From Haladaptatus sp. DYF46 (lineage in GTDB: Archaea; Halobacteriota; Halobacteria; Halobacteriales; Haladaptataceae): DNA of 64,000 nt. Position numbers and translations under genes: made by a program. The notes below the pieces were generated by a model. It did no database searches. It saw nothing but the letters and a program-made list of their open reading frames with translations, and was not told the origin of the DNA. The stretch lies in assembly GCF_021083305.1 (NCBI RefSeq), contig NZ_JAJFAY010000001.1, positions 1,116,001-1,180,000 on the forward strand, read 5' to 3'. Position 1 is the first letter of the stretch. Each line of letters opens with the position of its first letter. Below, in pieces: positions 7,795 to 16,999 of this stretch.

Positions 7795-9765
7795 TTAATC
7801 CTTCTTGACCTTCTCCTGAATGTCTTCGACGACGTCCGGGTTACGGAGCGTGGAGGTGTCGCCCAGTTCCTCCTCGTTGGCGATGTCCTCCAGTAGACGC
7901 CGCATGATCTTCCCGGACCGAGTCTTCGGCAGTTCCGGCGTGAAGACGATTTCCTCGGGACGAGCGATGGGTCCGATACCGTCCTCGACGCCTTGCACGA
8001 TGCGGTCGTGGAGTTCTTCGTCTCCGTCGTACCCCTCCTCGGTGATGACGTAGGCGTAAACCGCCTCGCCTTTGACGTCATGGTGTCCGCCGACGACGGC
8101 CGCCTCCGCGACGCCCTTCACGCCGACGATGGCGCTCTCGATTTCCATCGTTCCGAGACGGTGGCCGGAGACGTTGAGAACGTCGTCCACGCGGCCGAGA
8201 ACGGTGATGTAGCCGTCCTCGTCCAGTTTCGCGCCGTCCTCGGGGAAGTACACCCACTCGTCCGCGTCGGGGTCGGAGTACTCGGTCCAGTACTCGCTGA
8301 TGTAGCGGTCGTCGTTCTTGTAGACGGTGCGGAGCATCCCCGGCCACGGCTTCTGGACCGTGAGATACCCCGCCCGACCCGCACCGACCGGTTCGCCCTT
8401 CGTGTCCACGATTTGGGCGTCGATGCCAGGCAGCGGCGGCCCGGCACTGCCGGGTTTCATGGTGCCGATGGCCGGAAGGGTCGTGACCATCATACCGCCC
8501 GTCTCGGTCTGCCACCACGTGTCCACGATGGGGCAGTCCTCGTGGCCGATGTGTTTGTAGTACCACTTCCACGCCCGCGGGTTGATGGGTTCGCCCACCG
8601 TTCCGAGCAGTCGAAGGCTCGAAAGGTCGTGTGCTTCGGGATGTTCGCGTCCCCACTTCATGTACGCCCGAATCGCCGTCGGCGCGGTGTAGTAAACGTC
8701 CACGCCGTAGTCCTCGACGATCTCCCAGAGGCGGTCCTTCTCGGGGTAGTCGGGCGTTCCTTCGTACATGACGCTGGTCGTCCCGAGCGAGAGCGGCCCG
8801 TAGACGATGTACGAGTGGCCGGTGATCCATCCGATGTCGGCCGCACACCAGTAGGTGTCCTCGGGTTTGATGTCGAGGACGGCGTGTGAGGTCCACGACA
8901 CGTAGGACAGATACCCCGCCGTGGTGTGTTTGACGCCCTTCGGTTCGCCCGTCGTCCCGGAGGTGTACATCAGGAACAGCATGTCCTCGGCGTCGCGCTC
9001 GACGGGTTCGACCTCGGCACCTTCCTGTTCGGCCACGATGTCGGCGTAATCGTATTCGTCGTCGCCCATCGGGTGGTCGTACTCGTCGCCGAGGCGGTCC
9101 ACGACGATCGTGTCCACGTCGTGATCCACCTGTGAGAGGCCCTTGTCCGCCTTCTCCTTGTGCTGGAGCGGATCGCCGCGCCGGTAGTAGCCGTCGCAGG
9201 TGATGAGGAACTCGGACGCCGCACTCTCCATCCGGGTCGCGAGCGCGTCGGCCGAAAAGCCGGCGAAGACGACGCTGTGGGGTGCGCCGATTCGCGCACA
9301 GGCCAACATGGCGATGGGGAGTTCCGGAATCATCGGCATATACATCGTCACCACGTCGTCCTCGCCGACTCCCATCCCTTGCAGTGCCGCCGCGAACTCG
9401 TTCACCTTGCGGTGGAGTTCCTCGTACGTGAACGTCCGCGTCTCGCCCAGTTCACCGATCCATTCGATGGCGACCTCGTCCCCCCTGTCGTCGAGGTGTC
9501 GGTCGAGACAGTTGTACGAGGCGTTCAGCGACCCACCCGTGAACCACTTATAAAACGGCGCGTCGTCATCCTCCAGTATCGTGTCGTAATCGTCGTACCA
9601 GTCGAGAAGGTCGGCCGCTCGCTCCCAGCACTCCGGCCAGTTTTCCTCGAACTCGTCGTAAATTTCCGGGTCCGAGACGTTCGCCTGCTCGACGAACGAT
9701 TCCGGTGGCTCAAACGATTCTGCCTCTTCGAGCCGCGCTTCGAGTTCCACGGTATCGTCTGTCAT
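7795..9765 (-). CDS. acs: Acetyl-CoA synthetase (AMP-forming)
   Basis: Converts acetate, ATP and CoA to acetyl-CoA via acetyl-AMP. The length of 656 residues is typical of Acs. Visible motifs are the P-loop YTSGTTGEPKG (267-277), the WWQTETGG adenylate motif, and the C-terminal PKTRSGK motif whose Lys619 is the catalytic residue (acetylated for control in bacteria). The N-terminus is a haloarchaeal acidic extension. It may accept propionate as well. A TATA-like TATCTTTATG lies about 35 nt upstream of the start. The acetate permease gene follows downstream. Confidence 0.95.
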   Translation of the reverse strand: MTDDTVELEARLEEAESFEPPESFVEQANVSDPEIYDEFEENWPECWERAADLLDWYDDYDTILEDDDAPFYKWFTGGSLNASYNCLDRHLDDRGDEVAIEWIGELGETRTFTYEELHRKVNEFAAALQGMGVGEDDVVTMYMPMIPELPIAMLACARIGAPHSVVFAGFSADALATRMESAASEFLITCDGYYRRGDPLQHKEKADKGLSQVDHDVDTIVVDRLGDEYDHPMGDDEYDYADIVAEQEGAEVEPVERDAEDMLFLMYTSGTTGEPKGVKHTTAGYLSYVSWTSHAVLDIKPEDTYWCAADIGWITGHSYIVYGPLSLGTTSVMYEGTPDYPEKDRLWEIVEDYGVDVYYTAPTAIRAYMKWGREHPEAHDLSSLRLLGTVGEPINPRAWKWYYKHIGHEDCPIVDTWWQTETGGMMVTTLPAIGTMKPGSAGPPLPGIDAQIVDTKGEPVGAGRAGYLTVQKPWPGMLRTVYKNDDRYISEYWTEYSDPDADEWVYFPEDGAKLDEDGYITVLGRVDDVLNVSGHRLGTMEIESAIVGVKGVAEAAVVGGHHDVKGEAVYAYVITEEGYDGDEELHDRIVQGVEDGIGPIARPEEIVFTPELPKTRSGKIMRRLLEDIANEEELGDTSTLRNPDVVEDIQEKVKKD

Positions 9766-9869
9766 GTGTCCAAGCTAGCATGCTTTAACGAGGTGCATAA
9801 AGATATGCTATCTTCGCCGACCATTCCCGAAATCGAAGTTAGGTACCCATTGTAAGCGGCAGATAAAAA

Positions 9870-10697
9870 TTAGGCGTCCCTTGACTCGGTCGTCTCCCTC
9901 GATTCTTCTTCGCTTTCCGCACTCGCTTCAGGACGCTCATTCGGAACGTCATTCCGCTTTATGACAGATGTCGCTTCCTCGACATTCTCGCGTAACCACG
10001 CCGTCGCGGCGGTGACCTCGCTCGCATCACTCGACGTGACCTTCAATCGGCCCAGGTCGTCCCCTCGGCCCGGGTAGCTTCCGATGGCGACGTCGAACCG
10101 TTCTCTGACTTCCCTGAGAACGCTGCCGAGTGCCCCTTCCGGCGCTGGCGTGTACATCGTTTCCGAGACGACTTCGCCGCCGAATTCGTCGCGGACGAGT
10201 TCGAACATGGCCTTCATCTCCTGCGGGATTCCGGGGAGGACGTAGACGTTTTCGACCGCACAACCCGGTGCCCATCCCGCATCCGTGAGGAGGGGTCGTC
10301 CGCCCGCCGGGAGTTCGGCGGCTTCCTCCGCGCTCAGATCGAGGTCGTACTCGTCGGTCAGTTCCGGATTCTCGGCCACGAACTTTCGCGTCTTCTCCTC
10401 GAGTACCTCCCGGACTTCCGTATCGAGGACGGGGTTCCTATCGAGCGCCGTCGCCACCGCGTCCATCGTCACGTCGTCCGGCGTTCCACCGAGTCCGCCG
10501 GTCACGATGACGGCGTCGAACGAGTCGTTCCACTCCCGGACTCTGCGTGCGATGATTTCCGCCTCGTCGGGAACGGTCATGATTCGCCGAACCGACCCGC
10601 CTCGGTCGTGAATTTCCGCCGCCAGCCACGTCGCGTTCGTGTTCACCGTGTCGCCCGCGAGGATTTCGTCACCGACGGTGAGGATAGCCACTTCCAT
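9870..10697 (-). CDS. CinA-like molybdopterin-binding-domain protein
   Basis: A 275-residue protein whose first ~170 residues form a MoCF/MogA-type domain: VAILTVGDEILAGDTVNTN at 3-21, GGLGGTPDDVTMDAV near 67-81 and the LPGIPQEMKAMF segment. This is the N-terminal (COG1058) half of CinA, which in bacteria acts in pyridine-nucleotide repair as an ADP-ribose pyrophosphatase. The C-terminal amidase half is absent, as is usual in archaea. The last ~30 residues are a Glu/Ser-rich tail. A TATA-like CCTTTATCC is placed about 28 nt before the ATG. Confidence 0.85.
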   Translation of the reverse strand: MEVAILTVGDEILAGDTVNTNATWLAAEIHDRGGSVRRIMTVPDEAEIIARRVREWNDSFDAVIVTGGLGGTPDDVTMDAVATALDRNPVLDTEVREVLEEKTRKFVAENPELTDEYDLDLSAEEAAELPAGGRPLLTDAGWAPGCAVENVYVLPGIPQEMKAMFELVRDEFGGEVVSETMYTPAPEGALGSVLREVRERFDVAIGSYPGRGDDLGRLKVTSSDASEVTAATAWLRENVEEATSVIKRNDVPNERPEASAESEEESRETTESRDA

Positions 10698-10752
10698 GGA
10701 TTCGAGCTATTGTGCCCGACGGATAAAGGCGCTCTGCCGAATTTTCCTCCGG

Positions 10753-10935
10753 CTATTTCGCGTCCACTTCCTTCGGAGCCACCGCCCATCCGACGGTAAA
10801 CAGCGTCCCGACGCCAACGAGGAGGAAGGCGAGGAGCGTCCACGACGTATGTGGAACGGCTATCACGAGAAAGACGGCGAGCAGCGTACACTGCAGCCCG
10901 ATAATCGGCGCTCGAAGTTCGTCTGCGGCGTCCAT
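10753..10935 (-). CDS. Small two-helix membrane protein of unknown function
   Basis: A 60-residue protein beginning MDAADELRAP, with two membrane helices (about 11-28 and 33-52) and a short charged tail. The ATG at 10935 is preferred over an in-frame TTG at 10944 because a T-rich TATA-like element lies about 25 nt upstream of the ATG. I do not recognise a family. It sits between the CinA-like gene and the methylmalonyl-CoA mutase gene, all on the minus strand. Confidence 0.6.
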   Translation of the reverse strand: MDAADELRAPIIGLQCTLLAVFLVIAVPHTSWTLLAFLLVGVGTLFTVGWAVAPKEVDAK

Positions 10936-10994
10936 AGTTCGCAATACGAACCGAAAAAAATAATCCTACTGAACTGCTTCAGTCGCTTTCCGAC

Positions 10995-12695
10995 TCAGGC
11001 CAGTCCGATCTTCTCCTGATACGTCCCGTGTTCGGCCTCGAACACGTCCATGATTTCGCCCATCGTCGCGTAGGCTTTCACCGCGTCCACGATGGCTGGC
11101 ATGACGTTCTCGTCGTCGTCGATTGCGGCTTGCAGGTCGGAGAGCGCCGCTTCGACCGCCTCGTCGTCGCGTTCCTCCTTGACCGCTTCCAATCGGGCGA
11201 GTTGCCGCTCTTGGGTCTCCTCGTCCACCTTCAGGATTTCCGGCTTCGTGTCCTCCTCGATATCGTACTTGTTGACGCCGACGACTATCTCCTCGCCGTC
11301 CTCGACGCGCTCTTGGTACTCGTAGGAGGCCTCCTGAATCTCGCGGTGGAAGTAGCCGCGATCGATGCCTTCGAGGACGCCGTCGCGCACCGAACCGTCG
11401 CCCATCTCCTTGATCTCCTCGATGTACGCCATCGTCTTCTCCTCGACTTCCTCGGTGAGGGATTCGACGGCGAAACTGCCGCCGAGCGGGTCGATGATGT
11501 CCGCCGCACCGCTCTCCTCCGCGATTATCTGCTGGGTCCGCAGGGCGACGCGAACGGACTGCTCGCTCGGGAGGGCGAGCGCCTCGTCGAAACTGTTCGT
11601 GTGGAGGCTCTGGGTGCCGCCGAGGACGCCCGCGAGCGCCTGAATCGTCACGCGAACGATGTTGTTCAGCGGTTGCTGTGCGGTCAAGGACTGCCCGGCT
11701 GTCTGGGTGTGGAACTTGAGCTGTTTCGACTTCTCGGACTCCGCCCCGTACCACTCGTCCATCACGGTGGCGTAGATGCGGCGTGCGGCCCGGAACTTCG
11801 CCACCTCCTCGAAGAGGGAGTTGTGCGAGTTGAAGAAAAAGGAGAGTTGGGGCGCGAATTCGTCCACGTCCAGTCCGCGCTCCATGGCATCCTCGACGTA
11901 GGCGAATCCGTCGGCGAGGGTGAACGCGAGTTCCTGTACCGCCGTCGAACCCGCTTCGCGGATGTGATAGCCCGAAATCGAGATGGGCTTGATGTTCGGC
12001 GTCTCCTCCACCGCGAACTCCACGGTGTCGGTGACGGTGTGGAGCGACGGCGCGGGCGGGATGACCCACTCCTTCTGTGCGATGAACTCCTTCAGCATGT
12101 CGTTCTGGAATGTGCCGCGAATCTCGTCGCGGGGGACGCCCTGTTGGTCGGCCAGCGCGACGTACATCGCGAAGACGACGGGCGCGCTCGGGTTGATGGT
12201 GAAACTGGTCGAAACCTCGTCCAGATCGATACCGTCGAAGAGGATTTCCATGTCGCGAAGGGTGTCCACCGCTACACCCTCCCTGCCGACTTCGCCGTCC
12301 GACAGCGGGTCGTCGGAGTCCTTACCCATCAGGCTCGGCATGTCGAACGCCGTCGAGAGTCCGGTCTGCCCGTTGTCGATGAGGTAGTGGAACCGCTCGT
12401 TGGTCTCTTCGGCCGTGCCGAACCCGGCGAACTGCCGCATCGTCCACGTTCGTCCACGGTACATCGTCGGGTAGACGCCCCGCGTGTAGGGGTCCTCGCC
12501 CGGATAGCCGAGGTCCGCCTCGTAGTCCACGTCGCCCACGTCCGTCGGGTCGTACAGGTCCTCGACTTCCAGGTTGGAAACGGTCGCAAAGCGGTCCTTC
12601 CGCTCCCCGAACCGCTCCAAAACGGGAGAGTGAGTTTCCTCCTCCCACTCCTCTCTGCCCTGCCGAATCTCCCGCAGGTCGTCCTCGTCGTACAT
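10995..12695 (-). CDS. Methylmalonyl-CoA mutase, large (catalytic barrel) subunit
   Basis: Rearranges (R)-methylmalonyl-CoA and succinyl-CoA using adenosylcobalamin. The 566-residue protein holds the substrate-binding TIM barrel: YPTMYRGRTWTMRQFAGFGT, the FHTQTAGQSLTAQQPLNN segment and SLHTNSFDEALALPSE are all present. The B12-binding domain is absent and is supplied by a separate gene at 51998-52414, the usual archaeal split. The start at 12695 (MYDEDDLREI) is supported by a TATA-like CCTTAATGG 25-30 nt upstream; the frame extends further upstream but into unlikely sequence. Confidence 0.95.
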   Translation of the reverse strand: MYDEDDLREIRQGREEWEEETHSPVLERFGERKDRFATVSNLEVEDLYDPTDVGDVDYEADLGYPGEDPYTRGVYPTMYRGRTWTMRQFAGFGTAEETNERFHYLIDNGQTGLSTAFDMPSLMGKDSDDPLSDGEVGREGVAVDTLRDMEILFDGIDLDEVSTSFTINPSAPVVFAMYVALADQQGVPRDEIRGTFQNDMLKEFIAQKEWVIPPAPSLHTVTDTVEFAVEETPNIKPISISGYHIREAGSTAVQELAFTLADGFAYVEDAMERGLDVDEFAPQLSFFFNSHNSLFEEVAKFRAARRIYATVMDEWYGAESEKSKQLKFHTQTAGQSLTAQQPLNNIVRVTIQALAGVLGGTQSLHTNSFDEALALPSEQSVRVALRTQQIIAEESGAADIIDPLGGSFAVESLTEEVEEKTMAYIEEIKEMGDGSVRDGVLEGIDRGYFHREIQEASYEYQERVEDGEEIVVGVNKYDIEEDTKPEILKVDEETQERQLARLEAVKEERDDEAVEAALSDLQAAIDDDENVMPAIVDAVKAYATMGEIMDVFEAEHGTYQEKIGLA

Positions 12696-12718
12696 GGGAG
12701 TAGTTTCTGCCGGACAAT

Positions 12719-12727
12719 CCATTAAGG
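12719..12727 (-). promoter_or_regulatory. TATA-like element of the methylmalonyl-CoA mutase gene
   Basis: CCTTAATGG on the minus strand lies about 28 nt before the ATG at 12695, the spacing expected for a leaderless haloarchaeal promoter. It helps fix the start. Confidence 0.45.
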
Positions 12728-12753
12728 ATTCGATGAGCGATTTCTGCCGCGTC

Positions 12754-13194
12754 TCACCCCAGAACGGAGACGGAAACCCGATGTGGTCCCGCCGTCGTAT
12801 CCAGTTCGACCGCATCGACGACGCTGTCACGAATCCCGTCGCGCCATGCCGTCACCGCCGCCGTGTGCCGCTCGTGATGGGTCTCCACGTCGTAGTCTTC
12901 CGCCGAGTCGGTCCCGCTCGGGTCGGTGTCGTCGGCCCGCGGATAGGCCGGAACCCCCTCGGTAACGAGGTCCCGCGGCGGAATATGAATCGGAGCGGGA
13001 CCGCCGCGTCCGTCGTCGGCCGGTTCGGCTATCTGCACCGCGTGGAGACGGGCGCGAACTCGTCCGGCGAACGGAGCCGTGATTCGAAGCACGACGTTCC
13101 CGCCCCGTTGGCTGGCTTCGAGCGCGGTCGCCACGTCGTCCGCGTGAACCACGACGACGCGGATGACCGTCGGGTCGTTGCTCTCGCCGGGCAT
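12754..13194 (-). CDS. Conserved-looking haloarchaeal protein of unknown function
   Basis: A 146-residue soluble protein starting MPGESNDPTVIRVVVV. It has an alternating beta-rich first half (VVVVHADDVATALEA, VVLRITAPFAGRVRARLH), a proline-rich PAPIHIPPRDLV loop and a helical HHERHTAAVTAWRDGIRD segment, ending with DTTAGPHRVSVSVLG. I recall similar haloarchaeal proteins (possibly the DUF8009 family), but cannot confirm. The frame continues upstream of the ATG, but that part is the shadow of the adjacent permease gene. It lies 62 nt downstream of the ABC-2 exporter genes and may be co-transcribed with them. Confidence 0.75.
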   Translation of the reverse strand: MPGESNDPTVIRVVVVHADDVATALEASQRGGNVVLRITAPFAGRVRARLHAVQIAEPADDGRGGPAPIHIPPRDLVTEGVPAYPRADDTDPSGTDSAEDYDVETHHERHTAAVTAWRDGIRDSVVDAVELDTTAGPHRVSVSVLG

Positions 13195-13256
13195 GGGTTT
13201 CGATGGGTGGCGGAGCGAGTTGTAGGTGTCGGCAACCGCGGGAAAGAGGAGGGAGC

Positions 13257-14084
13257 TCAGTAATGACCCAACACGCCCATCCGCCGGGCACGCCGGGCGG
13301 CACGCTTGAACGCGTAGAACCCGAGCAGACAGTACCCGACGGCGGTCACGACGAGTACGGCGAGGTCGCTCGCCGGAAACTGCCACAGGCGGACGCCGCC
13401 CTGCATCGCCCGCTGAAGCATCGAACTCCCCTGCACCAACGGAAGGTAGCGGAGCGGTTCGGAGTCGGCGATGGGGGCCGCGATGAGGCCGATGAGGACG
13501 AACTGCATCAACTGCGAGAGGTTCTCGATGCGCTTGTACAACAGCGCGAGACCGGCGAAAACGAACCCGATGCCGACGACGGGCAGGAGCGTCAACACGA
13601 CTATCGGAACGACCGTCAACAGGTCCACGGCGAGGGATTGGCCGGTCGTCACGAGCATCAGCGGGAGGATGATCGCCCCCCACAGCATGCTCTCCAGCAG
13701 GTACGCGACGACGCTCGCGGCCATGACCGACCCGAACCCGTAGGGGGACATGTACAATTGCTCCAACGTCCCCCACTGCGCCTCCTGCGTGACGCTCGAT
13801 GCGAGGCTGAAGTACGCCGTGAGCGCCATCGTCCAGAGGAACCACCCGACGATGAGGCCGCCGAACGTGTCCGAGAGCGCGCCCGCGCCGCCGATGCTCC
13901 CGGCGGCCGCCTTCCCGCCGAAGAAGATGGCTGCGAAGAACAGATACACCGTCACGATCTGTGCGAGCGTGTTCATGGGATAGCGGGCCAGCAGATACGC
14001 CCGCTTTCGGAGGACGGCCGCGAAGAGCGTCGTCGTCCCGGCCATCTCCGACCGGACGGTCGAATCCCCGGACCGATAGCTCAC
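13257..14084 (-). CDS. ABC-2 type transporter permease
   Basis: A 275-residue protein with six membrane segments, preceded by a short cytoplasmic N-terminus with FAAVLRKRAYLLARYPMNT, the amphipathic coupling-helix region of ABC-2 exporters. The central WGTLEQLYMSPYG motif is a hallmark of the family. It overlaps the ATPase gene by 4 nt. The exported substrate is unknown. A regulator gene lies divergently on the other side of the ATPase gene. Confidence 0.88.
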   Translation of the reverse strand: MSYRSGDSTVRSEMAGTTTLFAAVLRKRAYLLARYPMNTLAQIVTVYLFFAAIFFGGKAAAGSIGGAGALSDTFGGLIVGWFLWTMALTAYFSLASSVTQEAQWGTLEQLYMSPYGFGSVMAASVVAYLLESMLWGAIILPLMLVTTGQSLAVDLLTVVPIVVLTLLPVVGIGFVFAGLALLYKRIENLSQLMQFVLIGLIAAPIADSEPLRYLPLVQGSSMLQRAMQGGVRLWQFPASDLAVLVVTAVGYCLLGFYAFKRAARRARRMGVLGHY

Positions 14085-15145
14085 CGGTCGTCACCGTCCT
14101 TTGCTCCCCCCTCGGCACCGTCAGTGATGCTGAGGAACACCTCCTCCAAATCCGGTTCCACGGACGTTATCGACGCGAGGCGGAGGTCGTTCGCGCGGAG
14201 GAAGTCGGTCAACTCGTAGAACCCGTCGCCGGTCACGGAGACCACGAACCGTTCCCGGTCGGCGCGCTGCTCGAAGTCCGCGGCGTCGAACCGCCGTTCG
14301 AGGTCCCGTCGCGACTCGGACGGTATCTCACCCGCGACCTGTACGCCGTAGGACTGCGTGCGAAACAGGTCGAGGAGGTTGTCCAGACTGTCGTCGGCGA
14401 CGATGTGGCCGTCGCTCATGATGATGACGCGGTCGCAGACGTCCTCGATGACGTCCATGTCGTGGCTCGACAGGAGGACCGTCGTGCCCGTCTCGTCCGC
14501 CAGCGTCCGGAGTTCCGCTCGCAACTCCAGTGAACTCTCCACGTCCAACCCGAGGGTCGGTTCGTCGAGGAAGACGACGTCCACGTTCCGCGCCAGCGTA
14601 CAGGCGAGCGACACCTTCCCTTTCATTCCGCGGGACAGTTCCCGAACCGGCGTGTCGGCCTTGTCCGCGAGATCGAACTGCTCGAGGAGTTCGTCGTGGC
14701 GCTCGCGGGTCGCGGCGGGACGCTGTCCGGCCAGCGCCGCGAAGAACTGGAGGTTTTCGCGGACGGTCAACCGCCAGTAGACGTTCCGCGCGCCCTCCAA
14801 CATCGCGCCGACGTGCCGATAGGCGCGCTTCGTGTCGGCGTGAACGTCGACGCCGTCGATCATCACTCGCCCGTCCGTGGGCAGTATCAGGCCGAGAATC
14901 GACTTGATGATCGTCGTCTTTCCCGCGCCGTTCGGCCCGAGCAGTCCCACGACGGAACCGCGGTCGACGTCGAACGACACGCCGTCCACGGCGGTCACTC
15001 CATCCGACTCACCGCCGTATCGTTTCCGGAGGTTTCGAACGCGGAGGATAGGGTCCGATTTCCCCTCCGTACTCGTTTCCGTCCTGCCGTCCGTCTCCGA
15101 TCCCTCGTCTGCCTTCGACTCGGGACGGGGAGATTCGACGCTCAT
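14081..15145 (-). CDS. ABC-2 type transporter ATPase
   Basis: A 354-residue ATPase of the CcmA/DrrA type. A ~30-residue Ser/Glu-rich N-terminus precedes the domain. Walker A GPNGAGKTT is at 70-78, the signature is the variant LSRGMKGK, and Walker B is VVFLDEPTLGLD. The ~90-residue C-terminal region (from about 265) is the family's regulatory domain. I chose the ATG at 15145 because the open frame upstream is the shadow of the divergent regulator. It is co-translated with the permease through a 4-nt overlap. Confidence 0.9.
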   Translation of the reverse strand: MSVESPRPESKADEGSETDGRTETSTEGKSDPILRVRNLRKRYGGESDGVTAVDGVSFDVDRGSVVGLLGPNGAGKTTIIKSILGLILPTDGRVMIDGVDVHADTKRAYRHVGAMLEGARNVYWRLTVRENLQFFAALAGQRPAATRERHDELLEQFDLADKADTPVRELSRGMKGKVSLACTLARNVDVVFLDEPTLGLDVESSLELRAELRTLADETGTTVLLSSHDMDVIEDVCDRVIIMSDGHIVADDSLDNLLDLFRTQSYGVQVAGEIPSESRRDLERRFDAADFEQRADRERFVVSVTGDGFYELTDFLRANDLRLASITSVEPDLEEVFLSITDGAEGGAKDGDDR

Positions 15146-15247
15146 ACTCCTATCAGTTCGATAGAAGGGATAACGGTTTCCCGAACGCTCTTTCAGTTTC
15201 ACAATTGACACGAAAGCGTTATGCGACGATACCGGAAACCGACAAGC

Positions 15248-16102
15248 ATGACCGACGACGACCCCGACACCCTCCCCCCGTCCGAGGCGTTCGCGCTGTT
15301 CGCCGACGAAACGCGCGTCGCCATCGTCGAGGCGCTCGCCGAACGGACGACCGCCGAGGGGAACGATGGACTCTCGTTCACCGAACTCAGGCGGGCAGTC
15401 GGCGTCCGCGACGCCGGACAGTTCAACTACCACCTCTCGAAGCTCCGCGACCGATTCGTCGTGAAACGCGACGAAAAGTACTACCCGCGCTACGCGGTTC
15501 TCCGTCTCGTCGGCGCGATACGCGAAGGGTCGTTCACCGAACGAACGGAACTGCGGTCGGAAACGCTCGAATACGACTGCCCGGGGTGCGATCGGTCGTT
15601 AACGGGAACCTACGAGGACGGGTTCGTGAAAATGGAGTGCGACGAACACGACATGCTGTTCCAAACGAGCGTCCCGCCGCAGGCCGCCGCGGGTCGGTCG
15701 GTGTCGGAGATAGTCGCGTTCGCCAACGAGGAAACCCAACACCACATACAGAAGGCGATAGACGGAACGTGTTTCATCTGTAGCGGGCCGATGTGCATCG
15801 ATAAACCACACCGAAACAGTAGCGACCAACTCGTCACCGAACTCGGCTGTGAGTCGTGTTGGCTACAAATGCACCTTCCCGTCACCGCATCCGTCATCCG
15901 CCATCCCGCTGTCGTCTCGTACTTCTACGAACGTGGAATCGACGTTCGGACGGTTCCGGTCCTCTCGTTCGACTTCGTTTGGGACGACCTGACGGAGGTC
16001 GTGTCCGAAGAACCGTACCGGATTCGCGTTGACGTCGGCGAGGCGTCCGACGCGCCGACGCTGACGCTCGACGCGGAACTGAACGTAGTGGACATAGAGT
16101 AG
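15248..16102 (+). CDS. ArsR-like winged-helix regulator with a Cys-rich C-terminal domain
   Basis: A 284-residue protein. Residues ~10-85 form a winged helix (SEAFALFADETRVAIVEALA, then AGQFNYHLSKLRDRFV as the recognition helix). The C-terminal part has two pairs of cysteines in zinc-ribbon style (CPGC near 116-119; CFIC and C nearby at ~178-185; CESC near 206) and ends with a beta-rich segment. This layout matches haloarchaeal DUF7347/DUF7351 proteins, from memory. The start at 15248 (MTDDDPD) is supported by a TATA-like CGTTATGCG about 28 nt upstream. It is divergent from the ABC-2 exporter and likely controls it. Confidence 0.85.
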   Translation: MTDDDPDTLPPSEAFALFADETRVAIVEALAERTTAEGNDGLSFTELRRAVGVRDAGQFNYHLSKLRDRFVVKRDEKYYPRYAVLRLVGAIREGSFTERTELRSETLEYDCPGCDRSLTGTYEDGFVKMECDEHDMLFQTSVPPQAAAGRSVSEIVAFANEETQHHIQKAIDGTCFICSGPMCIDKPHRNSSDQLVTELGCESCWLQMHLPVTASVIRHPAVVSYFYERGIDVRTVPVLSFDFVWDDLTEVVSEEPYRIRVDVGEASDAPTLTLDAELNVVDIE

Positions 16103-16957
16103 CTACTGCAACCGCTTCGTCGTCTCCATCAGCGGATGGCGGGCGTAATCCACGACCTGAATGTCGTCGATGGTTTCGAGGCCCTCCTTGCGCGCCGTCT
16201 CGGCCATGCCGAGTTCGACCCGATGGTCGGTGATGATGATGTACGCGTCCATCTCCTCGATGTCGAGCCTGTCCGCCGCTTTCGCTCGGTGGTGGCCGTC
16301 CGCCAACAGGAGGGTGTTGCCGTTCTCGATGACGACCAGCGGTTCGGCCAGTCCGCGCTCCATCTCGTACACCCGACCCTCCAGTTCGTCGGCGTAGACT
16401 TTGCCTTGCGTCGGCACGAGATCGGCCAATCGAACCTTCCGGCGGCTCTGTGTCACCTCCGTGTCGTGGATGGATTCGAGGGTCCGCATGAGTTTGCCCA
16501 CCTTCTCCGGCGTCACGCGCTCGATTTGGCTCCGGATGAAGTCCGTGTTGGTGATGATGCCGACGAGGTTGCCCGCGTCGTCCACGACCGGCAGTTTCTG
16601 GATGCCGGACCGGAGGATGACGCGCGCCGCGTCGTTGACCACCATGTCCGGATGGGCGACGATGAGTTCCTGCGTCATCACCTTGAAAATCGGTTCGCGG
16701 TCGTCCGCGAGCAGGAGGTCGCGCGCGCTGACGAACCCCTCGACGCGTCGGCCGTCACACACCGGGAATCCGTTGTGTCCGTCGCTTTCGGCGATCCTTC
16801 GGGCGACCTCTTCGACGGTCGCATCGGGGGAAACCGTCGCCACGTCGCGAGTCATGTACTCCTTGACTTTCGCTTTGATACCCTCGGTTCCGCCGTCGGA
16901 AGCGATGCGAACGCGCGACACCGCACTTCGGTCCGCTTCCTCCTCGCCCTCGTCCAT
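16103..16957 (-). CDS. CBS-domain pair fused to a ParB/sulfiredoxin-like domain
   Basis: A 284-residue protein. Two CBS motifs (about 31-90 and 91-150) form a Bateman module, which in other proteins binds adenine nucleotides. After a linker comes a ParB/Srx-like domain (about 172-275) with the nucleotide-handling motif LLADGHHRAKAA at 218-228. ParB-like domains of this type bind or hydrolyse CTP or ATP. It probably senses nucleotide state, but its target is unknown. A TATA-like AACTTTTTGCC lies about 28 nt upstream. The start of the neighbouring RCK-DHH gene's downstream end is 43 nt away on the same strand. Confidence 0.85.
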   Translation of the reverse strand: MDEGEEEADRSAVSRVRIASDGGTEGIKAKVKEYMTRDVATVSPDATVEEVARRIAESDGHNGFPVCDGRRVEGFVSARDLLLADDREPIFKVMTQELIVAHPDMVVNDAARVILRSGIQKLPVVDDAGNLVGIITNTDFIRSQIERVTPEKVGKLMRTLESIHDTEVTQSRRKVRLADLVPTQGKVYADELEGRVYEMERGLAEPLVVIENGNTLLLADGHHRAKAADRLDIEEMDAYIIITDHRVELGMAETARKEGLETIDDIQVVDYARHPLMETTKRLQ

Positions 16958-16999
16958 GCAACGTACCGATGCCCCCGTGGGGCAAAAAGTTCCCGCCTG

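Noticed and set aside
9870..9990. The Glu/Ser/Arg-rich C-terminal tail of the CinA-like protein as a further copy of the in-frame repeat.
   Set aside because: It lacks the hairpin arms and the AGCGGGGAGCAA-like core and shares only low-complexity acidic residues with the repeat peptide.
12754..14118. A 454-codon frame spanning the ABC-2 permease and the unknown 146-residue protein.
   Set aside because: The first two thirds are the shadow of the permease; the real gene starts at 13194.
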